Both the position numbers and the translations under genes were made by a program. Shown here in pieces: positions 28,458-37,904 of a stretch of 64,000 nucleotides of DNA. Origin of the DNA: Streptomyces sp. A1136 (lineage in GTDB: Bacteria > Actinomycetota > Actinomycetes > Streptomycetales > Streptomycetaceae); contig NZ_SSBJ01000014.1 in the NCBI RefSeq assembly GCF_004795055.1, positions 118,478-182,477 of the forward strand, written 5' to 3'. Each line of letters starts with the position of its first letter. Position 1 is the stretch's first letter. Under the pieces are notes generated by a model that was not told where the DNA came from, ran no database searches, and worked only from the letters and a program-made list of their open reading frames with translations.

Positions 28458-29778
28458 CATCAGGACGGCCGAGACCGCCGAGACCGCCGAGACCGCCGAG
28501 ACCGCGCGGGCCGCGGAGGCCGCCGGGAAGGAGACGGTCGACGCCCGGACCCCGGCGAGCGCCGAACGGGCCGGCGTGTGGGCCACCTTCAAGGAGGCCA
28601 CGCCCGCCGTCAAGACCGTACTGGCCGGGGTGCTCGTCAACCGGCTCAGCGGCTTCCTCCAACTCTTCCTCGTCCTCTTCCTCACCGACGCCGGCCACTC
28701 CGAGGGCCGCACCGTCATCGCGATCGGCGTCTACGGAGCCGGCGCCGTCGCCGGCTCCCTCGTCGGCGGCACCCTCGCCGACCGGCTCGGCATCCGCCAC
28801 GCCACCGTGCTGTCCATGAGCAGCACCGCCGTGCTCACCGCCGCCCTGCTCTACCTCCCCGACTTCACCTTGCTGCTCGGCGCCATCGCCCTGGTCAGCC
28901 TGGGCGCCCAACTGTTCCGGCCGGCCTCGGCGACCTTGCTGGCCGACCAGACCGACGGCGACCGGCAGATCATGATCTTCGCGATGTACCGCTTCGGCCT
29001 CAACGTGGGCGCGACCGCCGCCCCCCTGCTCGGCTACGCGCTCTACAACGCGGGCGGACACTCGTACACCCTGCTCTTCTGGGGCGAGGCCGTCATCGCG
29101 CTCGCCTACGCCCTCGTCGCGCGAGCCACCCTCCCGGCCAAGGCACCGCGCGCCGCGGCCGGACCCGTCCCGAGCGGCGCCGCCCCCACCGGACCACGCG
29201 GCGGCTACGCGGCCGTGCTGCGCGACCGCCGCTACCTCCTCTACCTGACCGCCGCGTTGTGCCACGCCGCCGTCTACACCCAGTACCTCTCCACCCTCCC
29301 GCTGTACATGAAGGACGCCGGCATGGCGCTCTTCTGGTACACCTTCGCCGTCGCGCTCAACGGCCTCATCGTCATCGCCTTCGAACTGCTGGTCACCAAG
29401 GTCTCCCAACACTGGCCGCTCAAGATCACCGTCGGTCTCGGCTTCGCCCTCGTCGGCGCCGGTGTCGCCTGCTACGGACTGCCCATCGGCCCGGCCGCCG
29501 TCGTCATCGGCACGCTCGTCTGGTCGCTCGGCGAGATCCTCGGAGGCCCCGCCGTCTTCGCCTACCCGGCCGGCGCCGGCCCCGAGCCCCTGCGCTCGCG
29601 CTACATCGGTAGCTTCCAGTTCGTGTTCGGCCTGGGTTCCGCCCTCGGGCCGATGGCCGGTACCTGGCTCTTCCTCCGGTACGGCGCCCTCGTGTGGCCG
29701 CTGGTCGGAGCCTGCTCCCTGCTCGCGACCCTGGCCGGCGTCGTCGCCGTACGCGACCGCCGGACCCGTACCGCCTGA
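28447..29778 (+). CDS. MFS transporter
   Basis: A 443-residue major facilitator with about twelve hydrophobic segments. The A-motif-like GGTLADRLGIRHATVL lies after helix 2 and the second half starts near AVLRDRRYLLYLTAALCH. Its N-terminus is unusual: a 9-base unit (ACCGCCGAG) repeated about four times encodes TAETAETAETA before the first helix. Located inside the hydrazone series and overlapping the ATP-grasp gene, it is the likely exporter of the product and a resistance determinant. By position azsK-like. Confidence 0.88.
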   Translation: MSTDIRTAETAETAETAETARAAEAAGKETVDARTPASAERAGVWATFKEATPAVKTVLAGVLVNRLSGFLQLFLVLFLTDAGHSEGRTVIAIGVYGAGAVAGSLVGGTLADRLGIRHATVLSMSSTAVLTAALLYLPDFTLLLGAIALVSLGAQLFRPASATLLADQTDGDRQIMIFAMYRFGLNVGATAAPLLGYALYNAGGHSYTLLFWGEAVIALAYALVARATLPAKAPRAAAGPVPSGAAPTGPRGGYAAVLRDRRYLLYLTAALCHAAVYTQYLSTLPLYMKDAGMALFWYTFAVALNGLIVIAFELLVTKVSQHWPLKITVGLGFALVGAGVACYGLPIGPAAVVIGTLVWSLGEILGGPAVFAYPAGAGPEPLRSRYIGSFQFVFGLGSALGPMAGTWLFLRYGALVWPLVGACSLLATLAGVVAVRDRRTRTA

Positions 29779-29779
29779 G

Positions 29780-29835
29780 CCGTACCGCCCTGTCCGTACC
29801 GCCCTGTCCGTACCGCCCTGTCCGTACCGCCCGAT
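29780..29835. repeat. Four-copy 14-base minisatellite
   Basis: The unit CCGTACCGCCCTGT is repeated head to tail at 29780, 29794 and 29808, with a fourth copy degenerating after 11 bases at 29822. It fills half of the 107-base gap between the MFS and N-hydroxylase genes and could change length by slippage. It does not resemble a terminator. Confidence 0.8.
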
Positions 29836-29885
29836 CCCTTTTCCCCCGCGCCATCCTTGACGATTTCGAACGAGAGGTCACGACC

Positions 29886-31214
29886 ATGGGGCACGAGAGC
29901 TTCCCGCCCGACGCCGCACACTTCCGCTGCGTAGGAGTGGGCGTGGGCCCGGCCAACCTCAGCCTGGCGTCACTGCTGCACCGCCGAACTGACATGCCCA
30001 ATCTCTTCCTCGACCGCAAGGAGTCCTTCAGCTGGCACGACGGCCAGCAGATACCCGGCACCACCCTCCAGGTCTCCCAGTTCAAGGACCTGGTCAGCCT
30101 CGCCGACCCCGCCAGCCCCTTCTCCTTCCTCGCCTACCTGCACGAGAAGGGCCGGGTCTACCACTTCCTCAACGCCCGCTTCGACGACGTGCCGCGGCTG
30201 GAGTTCCGCAACTACCTGGCCTGGGCAAGCCGCCGCAACGAGAACATCGCCTTCGGCGAGGACGTCCGGGAGGTCGGCTTCGACGACCGGCTGGGCACTT
30301 ACACGGTCCGCACCGACCGCCGCACCGTCACCGCCGACAACGTGGTGGTCGGCGTCGGCAGTCGCCCATGGGTCCCGCCGCAGGGCGCCGGCCTGCTCGG
30401 CCCCACCCAGTTCCACGTCGCCGACTACCTGAACGCCGCCCACGACCTCGGCGGAAAGCGCGTCGTCGTCATCGGCGGCGGCCAGTCCGGCGCGGAGGCC
30501 TTCCTCGACCTGATCTCCCGCCCCGGCCGGCAGTTGCCCCGCCGCGTCTCCTGGATCTCCCGCCGGCAGAACTACTTCCCGATCGACGATTCGCCGTTCA
30601 CCAACGACTACTACATGCCCAGCCACGCCGACTACTTCTACGGACTGCCCCGCGAGCGCCGCCAGTCGCTCAACTCCCGTAACATCCTGACCAGCGACGG
30701 CATCTCGGAATCCACTCTGCGCGAGATCTACCAGCGCATCTACGTCCACCGCTTCGTGGACGGCAACGAAGACCTGGTCGCCCTCCACCCGGGCCGCGAG
30801 GTGTTCGACGTCAGCCCCGCCCCCGTCGCCGGCTGGGAGGTGGCCGCCCGCCACAACGGCGAACCCGAATCCGCCGAGAAGTTCGACGCCGACGTCGTCG
30901 TCTGGGCCACCGGCTACCGGCCCGCCGCCATGGACTTCCTCGCCCCCGTCGCCCACCGCCTGGAGCGCGAGGGCGACGAACTGCGCGTCGACGAGGACTA
31001 CGCCGTCCGCTGGGACGGCCCCGAGGACCGCCGGATCTTCGTCCAGAACGGCGTGCGCGGCCAGCGCGGTCTCGCCGACCCCAACCTCAGCCTCAACGCC
31101 TGGCGCAGCCGGCGCATCGCGGACCGACTGAGCGGCGTGCGCGGCGACGAACAGCTGGCCTCCTTCATCGAGTGGTCCACCAAGGCCGCGCCGCAGGAAC
31201 GTTGGAGCGCCTGA
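29886..31214 (+). CDS. Lysine N6-hydroxylase (flavin N-monooxygenase)
   Basis: A 442-residue N-hydroxylating monooxygenase of the IucD/SidA family. The FAD motif is GVGVGPANLSLAS, the NADPH motif VVIGGGQSGAEAFLDL and the C-terminal ATGYRP; the FPIDDSPFTNDYYMPS substrate region is also conserved. In the hydrazine pathways of s56-p1 (Spb38) and triacsin, the homologue makes N6-hydroxy-L-lysine, which the cupin-MetRS protein then joins to glycine. Immediate coupling with genes for the next two enzymes makes lysine the expected substrate, though ornithine cannot be excluded from sequence. ATG 29886 follows GAGAGGTCACGACC. By position azsL-like. Confidence 0.93.
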   Translation: MGHESFPPDAAHFRCVGVGVGPANLSLASLLHRRTDMPNLFLDRKESFSWHDGQQIPGTTLQVSQFKDLVSLADPASPFSFLAYLHEKGRVYHFLNARFDDVPRLEFRNYLAWASRRNENIAFGEDVREVGFDDRLGTYTVRTDRRTVTADNVVVGVGSRPWVPPQGAGLLGPTQFHVADYLNAAHDLGGKRVVVIGGGQSGAEAFLDLISRPGRQLPRRVSWISRRQNYFPIDDSPFTNDYYMPSHADYFYGLPRERRQSLNSRNILTSDGISESTLREIYQRIYVHRFVDGNEDLVALHPGREVFDVSPAPVAGWEVAARHNGEPESAEKFDADVVVWATGYRPAAMDFLAPVAHRLEREGDELRVDEDYAVRWDGPEDRRIFVQNGVRGQRGLADPNLSLNAWRSRRIADRLSGVRGDEQLASFIEWSTKAAPQERWSA

Positions 31215-32302
31215 TGAGCGCCTCCGCCCTCGCCGGGGCCCACTGCGACGTCGCCGTGGTCGGCGCCGGGATACTCGGCGTCCTCGTCGCCCGGGAGATC
31301 CTGACCCGCCACCCGGCCGCCCGGGTCACCGTCCTGGACCGCGACATGATCGGCTCGGGCGCCACCCGCCGCTCCGCCGGACTGCACTTCCCGCGCGGCG
31401 CCACCGAGACCGTGCGCACCCTGGCCGCCGAGAGCCAGGACTTCTACGCCGACCTCCACACCATCCGTCCCGACCTGCCCATCCACCCCCTGCCGATGAC
31501 GGTCCTCGCCCCCGAGGCCGCCGAGGAGCGGCTGCGCGAGGTCTACCTGCCCGAGGCGAAACTGCGCCGCGCCGGCGAACTCCCCCCGACGATCACCGCG
31601 TTGCCCGCCCGGTACGGGGCCTGGGAGGGCGACGGCTGCCAGTACGCGGACGTCCACACCCTCACCCAGACGCTCGCCGCCGAGCTGCGTCACCGGGTCC
31701 TCTTCCGCGAGGGCGTCGCCGTCACCGCCCTCGACTCCGGCCCGGACGGCGCCCACCTCACCCTGACCGGCGGCGCCACCCTGACCGCCGGGCGCGTGGT
31801 GCTCGCCCCCGGGCCCTGGCTGGCCGAACCCGCCTGGCGCGAGCTCGTCGCCCCGCTCGGCGCCCGCGTCAAGAAGATCGTCGCCCTGCACGTCGACGTT
31901 CCCCCGCGAGCCGGGGACGGCGCGATCGTCTTCCAGGACGAGGACGCCTTCCTGCTGCCCTTCCACCACCGCGGCCACTGGCTGTTCAGCTACACCTGCC
32001 GCGAATGGGACGTCGACCCCGGCGCCGTCGACCCGGCGCTCACCGCCGACCACCTCGCCGAGGCCCGGGCCCTGCTCGTGCGCTACGCCCCGGAACTAGC
32101 CGACCGCTGCCACGCGGGCCGCGTCTTCTGCGACGCCTACGGGCCGGACGGCCGGCCGCTGGTCACCCCGCTCGCCGAAGACGGCCGGATCGTCTTCGCG
32201 GGCGCCGCCGGCGGCTCCGGCTATCGCCTCGCCCCCGCCCTCGCCGCCCGCACCGCGGATCTCCTCTCCCTGCCCGCCTCACCCCGGAAGGCCACGAAAT
32301 GA
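31214..32302 (+). CDS. FAD-dependent amine oxidase (Spb39-like, hydrazinoacetate-forming)
   Basis: A 362-residue DAO/glycine-oxidase-fold flavoprotein. The N-terminal FAD motif is VAVVGAGILGVLVAREIL, followed by GSGATRRSAGLHFP, a middle GRVVLAPGPWL, and the C-terminal FAGAAGGSGYRLAPALA. The s56-p1 homologue Spb39 oxidises N6-(carboxymethylamino)lysine, releasing hydrazinoacetic acid and 2-aminoadipate-6-semialdehyde. The start overlaps the N-hydroxylase stop by one base and the stop overlaps the cupin-MetRS gene by four, keeping the three-enzyme hydrazine module intact. By position azsM-like. Confidence 0.9.
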   Translation: MSASALAGAHCDVAVVGAGILGVLVAREILTRHPAARVTVLDRDMIGSGATRRSAGLHFPRGATETVRTLAAESQDFYADLHTIRPDLPIHPLPMTVLAPEAAEERLREVYLPEAKLRRAGELPPTITALPARYGAWEGDGCQYADVHTLTQTLAAELRHRVLFREGVAVTALDSGPDGAHLTLTGGATLTAGRVVLAPGPWLAEPAWRELVAPLGARVKKIVALHVDVPPRAGDGAIVFQDEDAFLLPFHHRGHWLFSYTCREWDVDPGAVDPALTADHLAEARALLVRYAPELADRCHAGRVFCDAYGPDGRPLVTPLAEDGRIVFAGAAGGSGYRLAPALAARTADLLSLPASPRKATK

Positions 32303-34572
32303 TCATCGCCAGCTATGACGCCGACGTCCTGGAACAGGCCTTCGGCATCGACATGAGCGGGGTCGACGGCCTGGGTACCGGAGCCGGCTGGGGCCGCGTC
32401 GCGCCGGGCCGCTCCGCCGACCGCCACCAGCACGACGAGACCGAACTGTTCGTCATCGTCTCCGGGCGCGGCGAGTTCGTCACCGACGGCGGCGCCCGCC
32501 ACGCCGCCGAGCCCGGCACCGTCGTCCTCTTCGAACCGTTCGAGACGCACGTCCTGGCCAACACCGGCCCCGAGGACCTCGTCTTCTTCACCCAGTACTG
32601 GCGCGACGGCGAACGGGCCGCGGCCTCCGCCGCGAACCCCGCCCGCAAGGGCTTCGGCGAGCGCCCCGTCTTCGTCTTCTCCACCCCGCCCACCCCCAAC
32701 GGCGACCTGCACCTGGGCCACCTCTCGGGCCCCTACCTCGGGGCCGACGCCTTCACCCGCTTCCAGCGCATGACCGGCGCCGAGGCCTATCACCTCACCG
32801 GCAGCGACGACTACCAGAGCTACGTCGTCGGCGCCGCCCGCAAGGACGGCCGCACCCCCGCCGAGACCGCCGCGCACTACAGCGCCGAGATCGCCGAGAC
32901 CCTGCGGCTGATGGACATCCCGCTCGACCAGTACACGGTCACCGACCAGGACGCCGACTACCGCGAAGGCCTCCAGGACTTCTTCAGCCGCGTCGTGGAC
33001 TCCGGCCAGATCGCCGTCACCGCCCGGGACGCCCTCTACGACGCCGAGAGCGGCGCCTACCTCTACGAGGTCGACGTCAAGGGCGGCTGCCCCGGCTGCG
33101 GCGCCACCACCTCCGGCAACATCTGCGAGGAGTGCGGCGAGCCCAACACCGTCGCCGACCTCACCGACCCCGTCTCCGCCCATTCCACGGCCGCCCCCCG
33201 GCGCGCGCCCGCCGCCCGCTGGACGCTCCCGCTGCACGCCTTCGCCGCCGACGTGCGCGCACACCACCGGCTCGGCCGGGCCCCCGCCCGGCTGCGCGAA
33301 CTCGCCGACCGGCTCTTTCGCCGCCCCGCCCTCGACATCCCCGTCACCCACCCCTCCGCCTGGGGCGTCGAACCGCAGGAGAACGCCACCGAGGGCCAGG
33401 TCATCTGGGTGTGGCCGGAGATGAGCTACGGCTTCCTGCACGGCATCCAGTCACTGGGCGCCCGCCTGGGCCGCGGCTGGCGGGCCGCCGACCCCGCGCA
33501 GGACTGGAAGATCGTCCACTTCTTCGGCTACGACAACAGCTTCTACCACGCGGTCCTCTACCCCGTGCTCTACAAGCTGGCCTTCCCCGGCTGGACCCCC
33601 GACATCGACTACCACGTCAACGAGTTCTACCTGCTGGAGGGGAGCAAGTTCTCCACCAGCCGCCGGCACGCCGTCTGGGGCAAGGAGATCCTGAGCCCCG
33701 ACACCGTCGACTCCGTCCGCTACTTCCTCGCCGCCACCCGCCCCGAGGGCCTGCGCACCGACTTCCGGCGCGCCGCCTACGAGGCCACCCTCGACGACAC
33801 CCTCATCGGCACCTGGCAGCAGTGGCTGAACGACCTCGGCGCCCGCGTCGCCAAGCACCACGACGGGCACGCCCCCGACGCCGGGAACTGGACCCCCGAG
33901 CACTCCGCCTTCCTCGCCCGGCTCGGCACCCGCCTCACCGCCGTCACCGGGGCGCTGGGCAACGACGCGTTCTCCCTCAACCAGGCCGCCGCCGAACTCG
34001 ACGGCATCGTCCGCGACACCGTCCGCTTCGCCCGCGGCGAAGGGCTCCTCGCCGACACCGAGGCGTGGGCCGCCGAGAACCGCACCGCCATCGCCCTGGA
34101 ACTGGCCGCCGCCCGCCTCCTCGCGCACGCCGCGGCCCCCGTCATGCCCCGCTTCGCCGACAGGCTGGCCGCCGCCCTCGGCCTCGAAGCCCCGCGCACG
34201 TGGCCCCGTACCGTCGAACTCCTCACCCCCGGCACCGCCGTCACCCTCGCCGACGCGGTGTTCTTCCGGCCCGCCGCCGGCGACCCCGCCCCGCCCGCGG
34301 AGAACGCCCTCACCCCGTGGCTGACCGGGATCGTCCGTACCGCCCTGCGCCTGGAGGAGGGCGAGCGGATCGCGGGGCGCACCCTCACCCAGCTCGCCGC
34401 CGGCTCGCTCCAGGCGGTCACCGTCCAGTACCAGATCCTCGACGCCCTCGACGTGGACCTCTCCATGGACGAGCTCCTGCACGGCGGCACCCTCGACGAA
34501 CTCGCCGCCCTCATCGCCGAGCGCGCCGACGAGACAAGCGTCACCGTTCTCACCGAGGGAGGGACCCGATGA
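32299..34572 (+). CDS. azsN: Hydrazine synthetase: cupin-MetRS-like protein with C-terminal carrier domain (AzsN-like)
   Basis: A 757-residue three-part protein. Residues 1-110 form a cupin (RHQHDETE metal motif, His43, His45, Glu49; late His in FETHVLAN). Residues about 120-640 are methionyl-tRNA-synthetase-like: PNGDLHLGHLSGPYL replaces HIGH, a four-cysteine zinc knuckle CPGCG...CEECG is kept, and GSKFSTSRRHAVW replaces KMSKS. Residues 680-745 are a carrier-protein domain with Ser703 in LAAGSLQAVTVQ. Spb40/Tri28 homologues join N6-hydroxylysine to glycine, the MetRS part activating glycine and the cupin forming the N-N bond. The extra carrier domain is, as I recall, a feature of AzsN, whose carrier receives the hydrazone acyl group for the NRPS. 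Confidence 0.95.
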   Translation: MIIASYDADVLEQAFGIDMSGVDGLGTGAGWGRVAPGRSADRHQHDETELFVIVSGRGEFVTDGGARHAAEPGTVVLFEPFETHVLANTGPEDLVFFTQYWRDGERAAASAANPARKGFGERPVFVFSTPPTPNGDLHLGHLSGPYLGADAFTRFQRMTGAEAYHLTGSDDYQSYVVGAARKDGRTPAETAAHYSAEIAETLRLMDIPLDQYTVTDQDADYREGLQDFFSRVVDSGQIAVTARDALYDAESGAYLYEVDVKGGCPGCGATTSGNICEECGEPNTVADLTDPVSAHSTAAPRRAPAARWTLPLHAFAADVRAHHRLGRAPARLRELADRLFRRPALDIPVTHPSAWGVEPQENATEGQVIWVWPEMSYGFLHGIQSLGARLGRGWRAADPAQDWKIVHFFGYDNSFYHAVLYPVLYKLAFPGWTPDIDYHVNEFYLLEGSKFSTSRRHAVWGKEILSPDTVDSVRYFLAATRPEGLRTDFRRAAYEATLDDTLIGTWQQWLNDLGARVAKHHDGHAPDAGNWTPEHSAFLARLGTRLTAVTGALGNDAFSLNQAAAELDGIVRDTVRFARGEGLLADTEAWAAENRTAIALELAAARLLAHAAAPVMPRFADRLAAALGLEAPRTWPRTVELLTPGTAVTLADAVFFRPAAGDPAPPAENALTPWLTGIVRTALRLEEGERIAGRTLTQLAAGSLQAVTVQYQILDALDVDLSMDELLHGGTLDELAALIAERADETSVTVLTEGGTR

Positions 34573-37500
34573 GCCACCGCCGGATACTGCGCGAGATGGC
34601 CGAACGCGGGCTGTCGGTCACCCTCACCGACGGCGACCTGCGCATCCAGGGCAACCGCGACCGGATGGACCCCGACTTCATCGCCCGGGTCAAGGCCGCC
34701 AAGCCCGCACTCGTCGCCCACCTCGCCGAGGAGGCCCGGCTCGGCCCCGGCTTCCCCCTCACCCCGCTCCAGCGCAGCTACTACATCGGCCGCGGCGGCG
34801 TCTTCGAGATCGGCGACGTGGCCAGCCACGTCTTCCACGAGATCGAGGGCGCCTGGGACCTCGACCGGCTGCAGACCGCACTCGACACCGTCATCGGCGC
34901 CCACAGCGCCCTGCGCTCCCGCTTCCTCGCCGACGACCGCCAGGTCACCGAGTACGGCCACCACAGCCGGCTGCCCATCGGCCGCCTCGACCTGCGCGAC
35001 CGCACCCCGCGACAGCAGGAGGCCGTGCGCGCCGAACTGCGCGCCACGCGCTCCCACCAGGTGCTGCCCGCCGACCGGGCCCCGCTGCTCAGTGTCGACG
35101 TCATCGTCCTCGCCGACGACAAGATGGTGCTCCACGTCGGCCACGACGGGCTCGTGATGGACGGGATCAGCATGTTCCTGTTCTTCCGCGCCTGGTGGCG
35201 CGCCTACCGCAGCCACCCCGTCGAAGGCGCCGAGGCGCCCGAGGAGTTCGCCTACGACGACTACCTCGCCGCCCTGGACGCCGCCCGCGACAAGGCCCCC
35301 GCCCGGCGCTCCCGGCAGTACTGGACGGACCGGCTGGACGACCTCGCCCCCCACCCCGACCTGCCGCTGCGCACCAGCCCCGCCGCCCTGACCCGCTCCC
35401 GCTTCACCCAGCGCCGGGTCCGCGTCGACCGCGAGCGGTGGACGGCCGTCAAGGAGCGGGCCGCCGCGGCCGGACTGACGCCCTCCGCGCTGCTGCTCAC
35501 CGCGTACGCGGAGGCGCTGGCCACCTGGGGCGGGGGGGAGAGGTTCACCCTCACCACCACCATCGCGCAACGGCCGCCCGTCCACCCCCGGGTCTTCGAG
35601 GCCATCGGCCAGTTCTCCGACACCCTCCTGGTCGAGGCGGAGGTCGACCGGTCCCTCACCTTCGTCGAGCGGGCCAAGGCCCTCCAGGCGCGGCTGCACG
35701 CCGACATCGACCACCGCCACTTCTCCGGCATCGAGGTCATGCAGGAACTGGCCCGCCGTCGCGGCGGGGTGGCCGGGGCGCGGATGCCGTTCACCTTCAA
35801 CAGCGCCATCGGACACGTCAGCAGCGAGGTCGACGGCTCCGCCCTGGAACTGTTCGGACCCGAGGTCTACTCGGTCAGCCAGACCCCCCAGGTGTGGCTG
35901 AACGCCTTCGCCATGGAGCAGCACGGAGCCGCCGTCATCCAACTCGACGGGCTGGACGAGCTCTTCCCCGAAGGGCTGCTGGACGACCTCGCGCACGGCT
36001 ACGGGACACTGCTGGACGCGCTCGCGGACGAGTCGGCCTGGCAGCGGCACAGCTTCGACCTGCTGCCGCCCGCCCAGCGCGAACGCCGCCGCGCCGCCAA
36101 CGACACGGCCGTCGCCCTGCCCGACGAGATGCTCGGCGACGCCATCGCCGCCCGCGCCGCCCACACCCCCGACGCCCCCGCGATCCTCACCGCCGACCGG
36201 GAGGTCGGCTACGGCGAACTGCTGCGCCGGGCCGGCGCGGCCGCGACCTGGCTGCGCGGACAGGGCGTGGGTCGGGGCGAACTCGTCGCCCTCGTCATGC
36301 GGCGCGGCCCCGAGCAGGTCATCGGCATCCTCGCCACCGTGCTCGCCGGCGCCGCCTACCTGCCCGTCGACGCCGCCCTGCCCGCCGCCCGACAGCGGTA
36401 CATGCTGCGCGACGGCCGGGTGCGGTGCGTCCTGACCGACGGCGAGCCCGTCGAGGCCTGCGCCAGGGAGTTCGCCGTCCTCGACCTGAGCGCCCCGCCG
36501 GACGGGCCGGGCCACCCCGCCGAGGTCCCCGCCCGACTGCCCGGCTCCCACCCCGACGACCTCGCGTACGTCCTCTACACCTCCGGCACCACCGGCGCCC
36601 CCAAGGGCGTCATGGTCACCCACCGCAACGTCGCCAACGTCGTCGCCGACTGCCACACCCGCTTCCGGATCGGCCCACAGGACCGCTTCTTCGCCATCAG
36701 CGCCTTCAACTTCGACCTGTCCGTCTGGGACGTCTTCGGCGCCCTCTCGGCCGGCGCGGCACTGGTCATGCCTGACCGGGACAAGGCCGTCGACCCGGCC
36801 CACTGGCTCGACCTGTGCCGGCAGCACCGGATCAGCGTGTGGAACTCCGTCCCCGCCATCGTCGGCCTGATGCACGACCAGGCCGTCGCCGACGGCGACG
36901 TACCGCCCGCCCTGCGCCTGGTCATGATGAGCGGCGACCGGCTCCCGCCCGCCCTGCCCGCCGCGCTGCGCACCCTCAAACCCGGCCTGGAGGTGGTCTC
37001 CCTCGGCGGCCCCACCGAGACCACCATCTGGAACATCCTGCACCCCGTCCGCCAGGACGAGGACGGCAGCGAGTCCATCCCGTACGGCCGGCCCAACGCC
37101 AACAACCGCGCCTACGTCCTGGACCGCGACGGCCTCGACGCCCCCGACTGGGTCACCGGCGAGATCGTCGCCGCCGGCGCCGGCCTGGCCCGCGGCTACT
37201 GGGGCGACGAGGAACGCACCGCCGAGCGGTTCCACGAGGACCCGGTGCGCGGGGAACGCCTCTACCGCACCGGCGACCTCGGCCGGTACCTGCCGGACGG
37301 CGACATCCAGATCCTGGGCCGCTCCGACTTCCAGATCAAGGTCAACGGCTACCGCATCGAGGCCGGCGAGGTCGAGACCCGGCTCGCCGCCCTGGACGCC
37401 GTCGCCCAGGCCGTCGTCGCCGCCCGCGGCGGCTCCCTCGTCGCCCACCTGGTCGCCGAGGGCCCGCACCGCCCCGAACTCGCCGAGATCCGCCGGGCGC

Positions 37501-37904
37501 TGCGCGCCGACCTGCCCGACTACATGCTGCCCGCGGCGCTGGTCTGGCACGAGAGCCTGCCCCTGACCAAGAACGCCAAGGTGGACCGTACGAAGCTCGC
37601 GTCGATCGGCGCCGAGGACCCCGGGCCTGCCGCGTCCGCGACGGCGGAGGCATCGGCGGCCGACGCCACCCCGACCGGCGAGACGGAAAAGCTCCTGGCC
37701 GACATCTGGGGCACCGTCCTGCGCCGCACCGACATCGGCGCCCTGGACACCCTCGCCTCCCTCGGCGGCGACTCCATCGCCGCCGCCCGCATCCTCACCG
37801 CGACCCGCAAGCGCTTCGGCACCACCCTCACCCTCGACCAGTTCGCCGAGGTCGACACCGTCCGCGCCATGGCCGCGGTCCTCACCCCGCAGGAGGCCCG
37901 ATGA
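34569..37904 (+). CDS. azsO: Single-module NRPS, Cy-A-T (AzsO-like)
   Basis: The 1,111-residue protein starts with a TubC-type docking region (residues 1-55). A heterocyclisation domain follows, with FPLTPLQRSYYIGR and the Cy-specific DGLVMDGIS (Asp193, Asp198, Ser201) in place of HHxxxDG. Next come an adenylation domain (VLYTSGTTGAPKG, FNFDLSVWDVFG, YRTGDLGRY) and a carrier domain with Ser1069 in LGGDSIAAARI. There is no thioesterase. In azaserine synthesis the Cy domain of AzsO forms the ester between serine's hydroxyl and the hydrazone acyl group. Readable pocket residues (D, L, W, then N) fit Cys/Ser/Thr-type codes without deciding between them. The start overlaps azsN by four bases and the stop overlaps the AMP-ligase gene. 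Confidence 0.93.
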   Translation: MSHRRILREMAERGLSVTLTDGDLRIQGNRDRMDPDFIARVKAAKPALVAHLAEEARLGPGFPLTPLQRSYYIGRGGVFEIGDVASHVFHEIEGAWDLDRLQTALDTVIGAHSALRSRFLADDRQVTEYGHHSRLPIGRLDLRDRTPRQQEAVRAELRATRSHQVLPADRAPLLSVDVIVLADDKMVLHVGHDGLVMDGISMFLFFRAWWRAYRSHPVEGAEAPEEFAYDDYLAALDAARDKAPARRSRQYWTDRLDDLAPHPDLPLRTSPAALTRSRFTQRRVRVDRERWTAVKERAAAAGLTPSALLLTAYAEALATWGGGERFTLTTTIAQRPPVHPRVFEAIGQFSDTLLVEAEVDRSLTFVERAKALQARLHADIDHRHFSGIEVMQELARRRGGVAGARMPFTFNSAIGHVSSEVDGSALELFGPEVYSVSQTPQVWLNAFAMEQHGAAVIQLDGLDELFPEGLLDDLAHGYGTLLDALADESAWQRHSFDLLPPAQRERRRAANDTAVALPDEMLGDAIAARAAHTPDAPAILTADREVGYGELLRRAGAAATWLRGQGVGRGELVALVMRRGPEQVIGILATVLAGAAYLPVDAALPAARQRYMLRDGRVRCVLTDGEPVEACAREFAVLDLSAPPDGPGHPAEVPARLPGSHPDDLAYVLYTSGTTGAPKGVMVTHRNVANVVADCHTRFRIGPQDRFFAISAFNFDLSVWDVFGALSAGAALVMPDRDKAVDPAHWLDLCRQHRISVWNSVPAIVGLMHDQAVADGDVPPALRLVMMSGDRLPPALPAALRTLKPGLEVVSLGGPTETTIWNILHPVRQDEDGSESIPYGRPNANNRAYVLDRDGLDAPDWVTGEIVAAGAGLARGYWGDEERTAERFHEDPVRGERLYRTGDLGRYLPDGDIQILGRSDFQIKVNGYRIEAGEVETRLAALDAVAQAVVAARGGSLVAHLVAEGPHRPELAEIRRALRADLPDYMLPAALVWHESLPLTKNAKVDRTKLASIGAEDPGPAASATAEASAADATPTGETEKLLADIWGTVLRRTDIGALDTLASLGGDSIAAARILTATRKRFGTTLTLDQFAEVDTVRAMAAVLTPQEAR

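Noticed and set aside
33132..34568. Extension of the NRPS frame far upstream
   Set aside because: This stretch is an arginine/proline shadow inside the cupin-MetRS gene; true NRPS homology begins at ATG 34569.
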